A stretch of 64,000 nt of DNA from Aureimonas flava (GTDB taxonomy: Bacteria > Pseudomonadota > Alphaproteobacteria > Rhizobiales > Rhizobiaceae): contig NZ_QYRN01000003.1 of NCBI RefSeq assembly GCF_003583935.1, forward strand, positions 62,001 to 126,000, read 5' to 3'. Positions 56,679 to 64,000 of the stretch are shown in pieces. Positions within the stretch are counted from its first letter, which is position 1. Every line of letters begins with the position of its first letter. Under the pieces are notes generated by a model. That model was not told the DNA's origin and made no database searches. It saw nothing but the letters and a program-made list of their open reading frames with translations. The translations under genes were made by a program, and so were the position numbers.

Positions 56679-57055
56679 AGGATCGGCCTGTGCGGATCCG
56701 CGTCCGGCTCGTCGTCCGCGCCGGGCTTGCGCGGCTGCATCTCGTCCAGTACCGAGCCGGACCACATCCGGTAGCCCGCCGAGTAGGCCGCCTTGCCGAG
56801 GAGATGGGCCGCGATCGGTGCGGTGAGGAAGAAGAACACGATGGCGGCGATGGCGCGCAGCACCTCGGCGGTCTGCACGGACACGATGGCGAGCGCCACC
56901 AGCGCCAGCGCCGAGCCGACCGTCCCCGCCTTGGAAGCCGCGTGGACGCGCGTGTAGAAGTCGGGCAGGCGCAGGATGCCGACCGAGGCGACCAGCGCGA
57001 ACAGCGCCCCCAGGATCACGAACAGGGCGGCGAGCAGGTTTCCGAGGGCGGTCAC
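56675..57055 (-). CDS. mnhG: Mrp antiporter subunit G
   Basis: This 126-residue inner-membrane protein has three helices and the family segment [22 protein letters not shown] near residues 28-49. It is a small subunit of the multi-protein Na+(K+)/H+ antiporter. The start is GTG at 57055, overlapping the mnhF stop (GTGA). The C-terminal tail is Asp/Pro-rich. Confidence 0.93.
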   Translation of the reverse strand: MTALGNLLAALFVILGALFALVASVGILRLPDFYTRVHAASKAGTVGSALALVALAIVSVQTAEVLRAIAAIVFFFLTAPIAAHLLGKAAYSAGYRMWSGSVLDEMQPRKPGADDEPDADPHRPIL

Positions 57056-57417
57056 GGCTGCGGCTCCTGCGTCAGGACGACCTCGTCCGGCTCCTCCGCC
57101 ACGTCCACGGAGACGGGCGAGCGCTCGGTGTCGCCACGCGCCATGATGAAGCGGGCGAAGGAGATGGTGGCCAGGAAGCCGACCAGGCCGAGCGCGATGG
57201 CGATATCGACATAGAGGGTGAACCCCGTGTCGATGCCGATCACCGCGATCAGGCCGATCGACGAACTGGTGAGCACGTCGAGCCCGAGCACGCGGTCGGG
57301 CAGCGTCGGCCCCTTCCAGATGCGCACGATGGTCAGCGTCAGCGACAGACACAGGAGCACCAGCGCGATCGACAGCGACCAATCCAGGACGAGTTCGGAA
57401 AACTGGAGGAAGCTCAT
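57052..57417 (-). CDS. mnhF: Mrp antiporter subunit F
   Basis: This 121-residue protein has three helices with the MrpF tract [20 protein letters not shown] near residues 30-50. The acidic C-terminal tail (about 95-121) is longer than in many homologues. The ATG overlaps the mnhE stop by four bases and the gene overlaps mnhG by four bases. Confidence 0.93.
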   Translation of the reverse strand: MSFLQFSELVLDWSLSIALVLLCLSLTLTIVRIWKGPTLPDRVLGLDVLTSSSIGLIAVIGIDTGFTLYVDIAIALGLVGFLATISFARFIMARGDTERSPVSVDVAEEPDEVVLTQEPQP

Positions 57418-57887
57418 TCGGACAGTTCCAGGATCCGTCGCTCGAAACCCTCGGCGATCTCGCGTCGCCGCGCGTCGGGGTCCGAGCAGTCGAAGGCATG
57501 GACGTAGAGCGTGCGCTCGTCGTCGGAGATGTCGAAGATCAGCGTCCCCGGGGTAAGGCCGACGAGATTGGACAGGAGCGCGATCTCGAACTCGCTGCGC
57601 ACCTTGTGACGGTAGAGGAAGACGCCGGGTTTCAGCTCCAGCCGGGGCCGCATCACCACGACCGCGATGCGCCAGGCCGAGACGGCCAGGTCGTAGATCA
57701 GGAACAGGAGCAGCGAGGCGACCTTGCGCCCGTGCCGGAAGTAGCCGCCGGCCCCGACCTGTTCGCGGATGAGATAGAGCGACGCCGCCCCCAGGAAGAA
57801 CCCGAAGATGAGGTTGGCGAGGCTGAAGCCGCCGGTGATGACCAGCCAGACGAGGGCGAGAAGGAGGTTGGCGACGAAGGGCGTCAT
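57414..57887 (-). CDS. mnhE: Mrp antiporter subunit E
   Basis: This 157-residue protein has about three N-terminal helices and the cytoplasmic signature [20 protein letters not shown] near residues 100-120, followed by [11 protein letters not shown]. It is the usual MrpE length. It is coupled to mnhD and mnhF by four-base overlaps. Confidence 0.93.
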   Translation of the reverse strand: MTPFVANLLLALVWLVITGGFSLANLIFGFFLGAASLYLIREQVGAGGYFRHGRKVASLLLFLIYDLAVSAWRIAVVVMRPRLELKPGVFLYRHKVRSEFEIALLSNLVGLTPGTLIFDISDDERTLYVHAFDCSDPDARRREIAEGFERRILELSE

Positions 57888-59569
57888 GGCACGTCTCCCA
57901 GGACCGCGGCCAGGTAGCGCGCCGGATGGAGGACCTGATGGGCCGCCTGCATCGACAGGCTCGCCAGCGGCTGCGGCCAGACGCCGACGGCCACCACGAA
58001 GACGCACAGGGCGACCAGCGGAACCGTCGCGAGCGGGCGGCCGGGCGGCGGCGCGCGGAACGCCTCCTCCGCCGCATGCGGCTCCAGGTCCGCGAGCGCG
58101 GGCAGCGGACGCCAGAAGGCGAGCGCGAAGACGCGCGCGCAGGCGATGGTGAGGAGGAAGCCCGAAAGGAGCACCGCGAGCGCCAGCCACGGAAGGTCGG
58201 CCGAGAGCGACGCGCGCACGAGGAGCATCTTCGGCCAGAAGCCCGAGAAGGGCGGCAGACCCGACACGGCCAGGAGAAGCATCAGCATCAGCGCCGAGAA
58301 CAGCGGGTGGCGGCGCCACAGGCCGCCCATCTCGTGCAGCGACGAGGAGCCGTTCCGAAACGCCGCGACGCCCGCCGCGAGGTAGAGGGCGGTCATCACC
58401 ACGATGGAGTGGACCGCATAGAAGATCGCGCCCGCAAGACCCGTGGCGAGCGGACCGTCGGGGGAGACGCCGTTCTGGATCAGGCCACCGGCTCCCTCCC
58501 CGCGCAGTACGCTGGCCGCGCCTGTGGTGATCGCGCTGGACGCGCTTTCCAGGACGGGCGGGATGGCGATGCCGGCGAGGATCGTGCCGATACCGGTGAT
58601 CACGGCGTAGTTCAGCATGCGCCGAAGGTCCGACTGCGCGAGGGCCCCCAGCGCACCGAACAGCATGGTGAGCGCGGCCATCCAGGCGATCACGACGCCC
58701 AGCCCGCCGCGCTCGGGCGGGAACAGCATCAGCACCACGCGGATCAGCGCATAGATTCCGACCTTGGTGAGAAGCCCCGCGAACAGGGCCGACACCACGA
58801 AGCGCGGCGTGTGGTAGGAGGCCGGCAGCCAGAAGTTCAGCGGGAAGGCCGCCGCCTTCATGGCGAAGGCCACCACGAACAGCGAGGCGATCGTCAGGAG
58901 GATGCCGTTGCCCTCCATCCGCGCCGACTTCACCGCGATGTCGGCCATGTTGAGCGTGCCGAACAGGCCGAACAGGTAGCCGATCGTCAGCAGGAAGAAG
59001 GTCGCGCCGATCAGGTTGAGGAAGCAGTATTTGGTGGCGCCGTCGAGCTGCTCGCGCTCCGAGCCGAGGATCAGGAGCCCGAAGGAGCCAATCAGCAGCA
59101 CCTCGAACCAGACGTAGAGATTGAAGATGTCGCCGGTCAGGAAGGCGCCCGATACGCCGCCCATCACCATGAACAGGAACGGGTAGAACCCGTAGCGGCG
59201 CCCTTCCTCGTCGATCGAGGCGATGGCGTAGATGCCGCAGGCGAGCCCCGCGAAGCCGGCGACCGACAGGAACAGCGCGCTCAGGAGATCGGCCGAGAAG
59301 GAAATGCCGAACGGGGGCTTCCAGCCGCCCATGGCCATGGCCATGGGTCCGCCCTCCGCGATGCGCCAGAGCAGCGCGAGGTCGGTCGCCAGCAGGAGCA
59401 CGAGCCCGATCACCGCGATCACGGGATGCAGGTCCATGCGTCGGCGCATCATCAGGAGCACGGCGCCGAACACGAAGCAGATCACGACGGGCAGGACCAG
59501 GAGGGCCTGGTCCGGCGCGAATCGGTCCACGACCATGGCTTCGGCGATCAGGTTGGCGGTCTCGTCCAC
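57884..59569 (-). CDS. mnhD: Mrp antiporter subunit D (NuoN/NuoM-like)
   Basis: This 561-residue protein has about 14 membrane helices, homologous to complex I antiporter-like subunits. The conserved Glu/Lys residues of the ion path are visible in [16 protein letters not shown] and [31 protein letters not shown] lies further on. The C-terminal extension continues past 500 residues into [14 protein letters not shown]. It is 10 bases after mnhC. Confidence 0.94.
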   Translation of the reverse strand: MDETANLIAEAMVVDRFAPDQALLVLPVVICFVFGAVLLMMRRRMDLHPVIAVIGLVLLLATDLALLWRIAEGGPMAMAMGGWKPPFGISFSADLLSALFLSVAGFAGLACGIYAIASIDEEGRRYGFYPFLFMVMGGVSGAFLTGDIFNLYVWFEVLLIGSFGLLILGSEREQLDGATKYCFLNLIGATFFLLTIGYLFGLFGTLNMADIAVKSARMEGNGILLTIASLFVVAFAMKAAAFPLNFWLPASYHTPRFVVSALFAGLLTKVGIYALIRVVLMLFPPERGGLGVVIAWMAALTMLFGALGALAQSDLRRMLNYAVITGIGTILAGIAIPPVLESASSAITTGAASVLRGEGAGGLIQNGVSPDGPLATGLAGAIFYAVHSIVVMTALYLAAGVAAFRNGSSSLHEMGGLWRRHPLFSALMLMLLLAVSGLPPFSGFWPKMLLVRASLSADLPWLALAVLLSGFLLTIACARVFALAFWRPLPALADLEPHAAEEAFRAPPPGRPLATVPLVALCVFVVAVGVWPQPLASLSMQAAHQVLHPARYLAAVLGDVP

Positions 59570-59579
59570 GGGCCCCTCC

Positions 59580-59957
59580 TCAGAAGCCGAGGGGCGGGAG
59601 CCCCTCGTCCTCGGGTTCGGCCACGCGCATTTCCATCGTGTCGTCGGTTTCGAGGTCTTGGTAGGCGCGATAGGCGAGCACGAGCAGAAACACGAAGAAG
59701 GAGAAGGAGATGACGATCGCCGTCAGCACCAGGGCCTGGGGCACCGGATTGGCGACCGCCTGCGGCGGAATCTTCAGCCCGGCCGGGATCAGCGGCGGGG
59801 CGATCGGGTCGATCCGCCCGGCGACGAACAGCGACAGGTTGACCGAATTGCCGAGCAGCACCACCCCCAGCAACATGCGGATGATGTAGCGCGACAGAAG
59901 CAGGTAGATGGTGACCGAGAACATTACCGCGACGAGCGCGGCCAGCGCGATTTCCAT
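59580..59957 (-). CDS. mnhC: Mrp antiporter subunit C (NuoK-like)
   Basis: This 125-residue protein has three helices with the NuoK-like core GVVLLGNSVNLSLFVAGR and ALVLTAIVISFSFFVFLL (the VLTAIVI motif). The acidic, Pro-rich C-terminus is typical of MrpC. It lies between mnhB (15-base gap) and mnhD. Confidence 0.94.
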   Translation of the reverse strand: MEIALAALVAVMFSVTIYLLLSRYIIRMLLGVVLLGNSVNLSLFVAGRIDPIAPPLIPAGLKIPPQAVANPVPQALVLTAIVISFSFFVFLLVLAYRAYQDLETDDTMEMRVAEPEDEGLPPLGF

Positions 59958-59972
59958 GTCAGGCGGCCTTTC

Positions 59973-60392
59973 TCATCCCGAGTAGCGCTCCTCGAGCGAG
60001 AGCGCGATCGAGGAGATCGCGCCGACGATGACCAGAAAGACGCCGAGGTCGAAGATCAGCGTGGTGGACAGGGCGAGCTCCGCGCCGGCCACTGAGACGA
60101 AGGCCCAGAGCCCCGTCATGAAGGGCGCGCCGCCGAACAGCGGCATGAGCCCGGCGAACACCGCCACCAGGAGGCCGAAGCCGGCGTAGGCGATCGGGTG
60201 GAAGTGCAGCGCGCGGCGCACCGCGTCCACGCCGCAGGCCATGCCGTAGACAGCGATCGCGGACGAGGCGATCAGCCCGCCGATGAAGCCGCCGCCGGGC
60301 TCGTTGTGTCCGCGCAGGAGCACGAACAGCGAGAACAGGAGCATCAGCGCGGTGATGTAGGGCGCGGTGACGCGGAAGATGACCGTCCTCAT
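59973..60392 (-). CDS. mnhB: Mrp antiporter subunit B
   Basis: This 139-residue protein has four helices and the MrpB motif [20 protein letters not shown] near residues 28-47, with [14 protein letters not shown] near the end. It is a separate gene here and not joined to mnhA. The ATG overlaps the mnhA stop by four bases. Confidence 0.94.
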   Translation of the reverse strand: MRTVIFRVTAPYITALMLLFSLFVLLRGHNEPGGGFIGGLIASSAIAVYGMACGVDAVRRALHFHPIAYAGFGLLVAVFAGLMPLFGGAPFMTGLWAFVSVAGAELALSTTLIFDLGVFLVIVGAISSIALSLEERYSG

Positions 60393-62761
60393 GGATGCAG
60401 CTCCCCGGCCCTGCGCCGCCGCTTGCGCGAATGGCGCGCGTCCGGCTTGCTGGCGCGGATGCGCACCAGCGCCAGGATCGCCGCACCGGTGGTCAGCACC
60501 ACCGCGATCTCGCCCCACGTGTCGACGCCGCGGAAGTCCACGAGGATGACGTTCACGATATTGCGGCCGTGGGCGATCGTGTAGCTGTAGGTCTCGTAGA
60601 ACTCGGCGAGCTGCGTATCGAAGGGCCGCTGGGTCACCGCCATCAGGAAGAGGCCGAGGCCGAGGCCGCCGGCCGCCGCCAGCGCGGCTTCCGGCACGAT
60701 CTTGCGCCATGGACGACGATCGGCTGGCATCAGCCGGAGCCGCGTCATCACCAGGGCGAGGATCGACACGGAGAGGATCTCCACCATGAACTGGGTGAAC
60801 GACAGGTCCGGCGCGCCGAGCAGCATGAACAGCAGCGCCACCGCCAGGCCCTGGATCCCGAGCGAGACGATCGCGGTCAGGCGGCTGGTGGAGAAGGCCA
60901 CCACGAGAATGCCGAGGATCACGATACCGATGATCGCCCATTCGTAGAAGAACAGCCGCGGCATCTCCGGCACGCTGGGCAGCGAGCCCGTCCAGATCAT
61001 GGTGATCCAGACCGTGGCGACGATGACGCCGAAGGTGACGCGCATGTAGACGTCCAGCCGCCCCGGCTGGAGGCGATTGGTGATGTTGGCCGCCATCACC
61101 ACGAGGCCGCGCATCGCCTGGTCGAACCCCTTGTCCGGCCCCCAGCCGATGCGCGCGAGGAGCGCGGCGACGCCCGAGCGCATCCCCTGCGCCTTCAGGA
61201 ACAGGACGACGCCCAATGCCACGGTGACGAAGGACAGGACCAGCGCCGCCCCCCAGTGGAAGCCGAGCGCGATATCGACCGCGAGCGCCCCGTCCAGCGC
61301 CGGTGGCGACATCGGGTTCGAGATGAACTGGTGCGTGGTCTGCGAGAAGATCGCAGCCAGGAGGCCGACGACGCCGAGGAGCATCGGGCCGAACCAGATC
61401 ATCGGGCTGGTCTCGTGGGCGCGCCGCATGCCGCTCGGCAGCGGGCCGAGGAAGGGCTTCAGCGCGACGAGGAGGGCGACCGCGAACATCAGTGCGTTGC
61501 CGGCGACCGCGGCGATCGTGGTGAGCACGCCGCGCAGGTCCGCGACGGCCGTCGCGGCGTAGACCTCCTCCTTGGCCAGGAAGCCGAAGAGCGGCGGCAG
61601 ACCGCCCATGGCGGCGGCGCCCAGGATCGCCGCGGCGAAGGTGACCGGCATCTTGGCCCGAAGGCCGCCCAGCGCGCGGATGTCGCGCGTTCCCGCCCCA
61701 TGGTCGATCGAGCCGGCGACCATGAACAGGCAGGCCTTGGCCAGCGAATGCGCGAACAGATAGAGCACCGCGGCTTCGACCGCGATCTCCGAGCCGATGC
61801 CCAGCAGCATGACGAGCAGCCCGAGCGAGGCGATCGTGGTGTAGGCGAGCATCAGCTTGATGTCGCTCTGGCGCATCGCCAGCACGGCGCCGATCACCAG
61901 CGTGATCCCGCCGAACAACGGCAGAGCCACCGCCCAGATCGTCGAGTGTCCGGCCAGCGGGAAGATCCGCATCAGGAGGTAGATGCCGGCCTTCACCATG
62001 GTGGCGGAGTGGAGATAGGCCGACACCGGCGTCGGCGCCTCCATCGCGTTGGGGAGCCAGACATGGAACGGCATCTGCGCCGACTTTGTGAAGGCGCCGA
62101 AGAGGATCAACACCAGCGCGGGCACGAAGACCCCGCTGGTGCGGAAGGCGTCGGGCGCACTCAGAAGCAGGCTGAGGGACGACAGCCCCGTGCCTTCGCG
62201 CATCATCAGGAGCCCGGCGAGCAGCGCCAGCCCACCTCCACCCGTCACCACGAGCGCCTGCACCGCGCCGCGCCGCGCCGCCTCGCGCTCGTGGTCGAAG
62301 CCGATCAGCAGGAAGCTGGTGATCGAGGTCAGCTCCCAGAAGATGAACAGGGTGATGAGGTCGTCCGCCAGGACGAGGCCGAGCATCGAACCCATGAACA
62401 GGAGGATATACGCGTGGAACCGCCCGCGCTTGGAGCCGCGCGGCATGTAGCCGCCCGAATACACGACCACCAGCGCGCCGATGAACAGGATCAGGAAGGC
62501 GAAGCCGAAGGAAAGGCCGTCGAGCCGGAACGCGAAGCGCACCCCGAAGGACGGCACCCAGTCGAAGCCGAACAGGATCGGCACGCGCGCCTGCACCTGC
62601 GCGCTCTGCTGGAACAGGATCGCCAGCGCGCCCACGGGGAACAGCGCCAGCACCAGCGAGCCGAGCCGGTCCAGGAGAATGATGGAGAGGGGGGCGACGA
62701 TGGCTCCAAGGAACGGAAGCGCGAGGGCGAGAAACAGCAATCCGTCCGAAAGGTAGTCCAT
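60389..62761 (-). CDS. mnhA: Mrp antiporter subunit A (NuoL-like)
   Basis: This 790-residue protein has some 20 membrane helices. The NuoL-like part carries [40 protein letters not shown] and [14 protein letters not shown] with the expected charged residues. The C-terminal part (about 610-790) is the MrpA-specific domain with [19 protein letters not shown] and the MrpB-like ending [20 protein letters not shown]. The ATG at 62761 has GGGGA close upstream; an in-frame start 19 codons earlier is unlikely. It heads the mnhABCDEFG-DUF423 operon. Confidence 0.95.
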   Translation of the reverse strand: MDYLSDGLLFLALALPFLGAIVAPLSIILLDRLGSLVLALFPVGALAILFQQSAQVQARVPILFGFDWVPSFGVRFAFRLDGLSFGFAFLILFIGALVVVYSGGYMPRGSKRGRFHAYILLFMGSMLGLVLADDLITLFIFWELTSITSFLLIGFDHEREAARRGAVQALVVTGGGGLALLAGLLMMREGTGLSSLSLLLSAPDAFRTSGVFVPALVLILFGAFTKSAQMPFHVWLPNAMEAPTPVSAYLHSATMVKAGIYLLMRIFPLAGHSTIWAVALPLFGGITLVIGAVLAMRQSDIKLMLAYTTIASLGLLVMLLGIGSEIAVEAAVLYLFAHSLAKACLFMVAGSIDHGAGTRDIRALGGLRAKMPVTFAAAILGAAAMGGLPPLFGFLAKEEVYAATAVADLRGVLTTIAAVAGNALMFAVALLVALKPFLGPLPSGMRRAHETSPMIWFGPMLLGVVGLLAAIFSQTTHQFISNPMSPPALDGALAVDIALGFHWGAALVLSFVTVALGVVLFLKAQGMRSGVAALLARIGWGPDKGFDQAMRGLVVMAANITNRLQPGRLDVYMRVTFGVIVATVWITMIWTGSLPSVPEMPRLFFYEWAIIGIVILGILVVAFSTSRLTAIVSLGIQGLAVALLFMLLGAPDLSFTQFMVEILSVSILALVMTRLRLMPADRRPWRKIVPEAALAAAGGLGLGLFLMAVTQRPFDTQLAEFYETYSYTIAHGRNIVNVILVDFRGVDTWGEIAVVLTTGAAILALVRIRASKPDARHSRKRRRRAGELHP

Positions 62762-62962
62762 CCAGTCCCCGTGATCCCTCGCGCGCTGCGCGGCCGGACG
62801 TCTGCCGCTATGCAGCAAAGGCTAACGCGCGACCCCGCTTTTTCAAGGCCGAAACGCCTGCGCGAGGCTGGTTTGCGCGGGTTTCCCGGGCACACGTGCT
62901 TGTGACCGCATGTCCGGACTCCTAGCTAGGCTGCATCGAACGATTCCCGACAGGAGGACGCC

Positions 62963-63364
62963 GTGGCCGATCATCCGAAAGTGCACAAGAGCGATGCGGA
63001 ATGGCGCGAGCAACTGACGCCGGAACAGTATCAGGTGGCGCGCGGGCACGGCACCGAGCGCCCCTTCACGGGGCCGAACTGGGACCAGAAGGCGGACGGC
63101 CTCTACACCTGCGTCTGCTGCGACCGGCCGCTGTTCCGCTCCGAGACCAAGTTCGAGTCCGGCACGGGCTGGCCGAGCTTCTACGAGCCGGTGGAGCGGG
63201 AATCGGTCAAGGAGGTCACCGACCGGACGCACGGCATGGTTCGCACGGAGGTCCGCTGCGCGGACTGCGACGCCCATCTCGGCCACGTCTTCGACGACGG
63301 GCCGCGCCCGACCGGGCTTCGCTACTGCATGAACGGATATGCGTTGAACTTCCAGCGCGATTGA
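62963..63364 (+). CDS. msrB: Peptide-methionine (R)-S-oxide reductase MsrB
   Basis: This 133-residue cytoplasmic enzyme reduces methionine-R-sulfoxide in proteins. Zinc-site cysteines are seen at C50/C53 (within [10 protein letters not shown]) and in the [12 protein letters not shown] segment, [12 protein letters not shown] is the substrate-site loop, and the catalytic Cys122 lies in [11 protein letters not shown]. The start is GTG with CAGGAGG upstream. The 201-base gap to the divergent mnhA should hold both promoters; nothing else is seen in it. Confidence 0.95.
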   Translation: MADHPKVHKSDAEWREQLTPEQYQVARGHGTERPFTGPNWDQKADGLYTCVCCDRPLFRSETKFESGTGWPSFYEPVERESVKEVTDRTHGMVRTEVRCADCDAHLGHVFDDGPRPTGLRYCMNGYALNFQRD

Positions 63365-63437
63365 GCCACGAGGCTAAGCTGGCGGGGCGCCCGACGCGCC
63401 CCGCTTCCCGCCCCTCGCGGCCCCGATCGGACACGCC

Positions 63438-64000
63438 ATGCCCCCCGTCTTTCGCGACGACCTTCCCCCTCCTCCGCCCGCCGTGCGACGCCCCGTTTCC
63501 GACGAGCGGCACGGGAAGACGCGCACCGACGACTACGCGTGGCTGCGCGCGCCCAACTGGCAGGAAATGTTCAAGGACACGGGGCTCCTGGATCCCGCCA
63601 TCCGATCGCATCTCGATGCCGAGAACACCTATTCGCGTGCGGTCCTGGGCGAGCTGGACGGGCTGAAGGCGGAACTGATCGCGGAGATGCGCGGCCGCAT
63701 CAAGGAGGATGATTCCTCCGTGCCCGCTCCCGACGGTCCCTATGCCTACGGCGTGGCCTTCCGCCACGGCGCGGAGTATCCGCGCTTCGTGCGCCGGCCG
63801 CGCGAGGGCGGCGACGAGACCGTGATGCTGAACGGCGAGGTGGAGGCCGAGGGCTCCGACTACTTCTCGATCGGCGGTGTCGACCACTCGCCCGACCATA
63901 GATGGCTCGCCTGGTCGCGCGACGACAAGGGATCGGAATTCTACGACCTGTCGGTGCGCGATCTCGAGACCGGCGAGGACACGCGGGAACTCGTCGCCGA
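63438..64000 (+). CDS. S9-family oligopeptidase (PtrB-like), 3' partial
   Basis: The first 187 codons of a peptidase S9A gene are present, and the frame remains open to the right edge. The N-terminus is Pro-rich, followed by GKTRTDDYAWLRAPNWQE, then EMRGRIKEDDSSVP and the first propeller blades (YFSIGGVDHSPDHRWLAWS). This matches the opening of oligopeptidase B/prolyl oligopeptidases; the catalytic hydrolase domain lies beyond the window. The ATG at 63438 is the first in frame after the msrB stop. It may share a transcript with msrB (73-base gap). Confidence 0.85.
   Translation, partial: MPPVFRDDLPPPPPAVRRPVSDERHGKTRTDDYAWLRAPNWQEMFKDTGLLDPAIRSHLDAENTYSRAVLGELDGLKAELIAEMRGRIKEDDSSVPAPDGPYAYGVAFRHGAEYPRFVRRPREGGDETVMLNGEVEAEGSDYFSIGGVDHSPDHRWLAWSRDDKGSEFYDLSVRDLETGEDTRELVA

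Noticed and set aside
60395-62905. 836-codon open frame antisense to mnhA
   Set aside because: Dominated by Arg, His, Glu and Gln without domains; mnhA is unambiguous.

Overview
This is a very G+C-rich chromosomal stretch with densely packed, often overlapping genes. The organism is almost certainly an alphaproteobacterium of the order Hyphomicrobiales (Rhizobiales). The main evidence is the rhizobial-type flagellar set (Rem, FlaF, FlbT, MotC, MotE, a short FlgD, DUF1217), the glycerol ABC/GlpK arrangement and the mprF-acvB (lpiA-atvA-like) pair. The family cannot be fixed from sequence reading alone; an Aurantimonadaceae-like member would fit.

Region 1 (1-4723) is carbon metabolism. It holds the end of a glycerol ABC transporter binding protein (glpV), glycerol kinase (glpK) and, convergently, an FAD-linked D-2-hydroxyacid dehydrogenase. 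Region 2 (4878-12523) is a self-contained sugar-uptake module. A NarL-type response regulator and a GAF-containing histidine kinase are divergent from a binding protein, a tandem ATPase, two permeases and an SMP-30-type lactonase. A 34-bp near-perfect palindrome with a NarL-like 7-2-7 core sits in the divergent gap.

Region 3 (12539-48672) is one flagellar island, almost entirely on the minus strand. Reading along transcription, block A is rem, then flgE-flgK-flgL-flaF-flbT-flgD-fliQ-flhA-fliR-fliJ-like-flgJ-flgN-like, a FliL-like membrane protein and a six-repeat DUF1217 protein. Block B is fliF-fliH-motB-motC-fliK. A single flagellin gene follows. Block C is flgB-flgC-fliE-flgG-flgA-flgI-motE-flgH-fliL-fliP. 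Block D is motA-fliM-(small membrane coiled-coil protein)-fliN-fliG-flhB-unknown. Only flgF-fliI runs on the plus strand. Together these encode basal body, export gate, C-ring, rod, hook, filament, stator with its rhizobial accessory proteins, and the class II regulator Rem. No chemotaxis (che) genes and no visN/visR are in the window.

Region 4 (48715-64000) is signalling and envelope physiology. A membrane GGDEF-EAL protein (probably a c-di-GMP phosphodiesterase) flanks the flagellar island. Next come the lysyl-phosphatidylglycerol pair mprF-acvB, a short-chain dehydrogenase, a complete seven-gene Mrp Na+(K+)/H+ antiporter operon (mnhABCDEFG) ending in a translationally coupled DUF423 gene, msrB, and the start of an S9 oligopeptidase. 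I saw no tRNA, rRNA, CRISPR array or insertion sequence.
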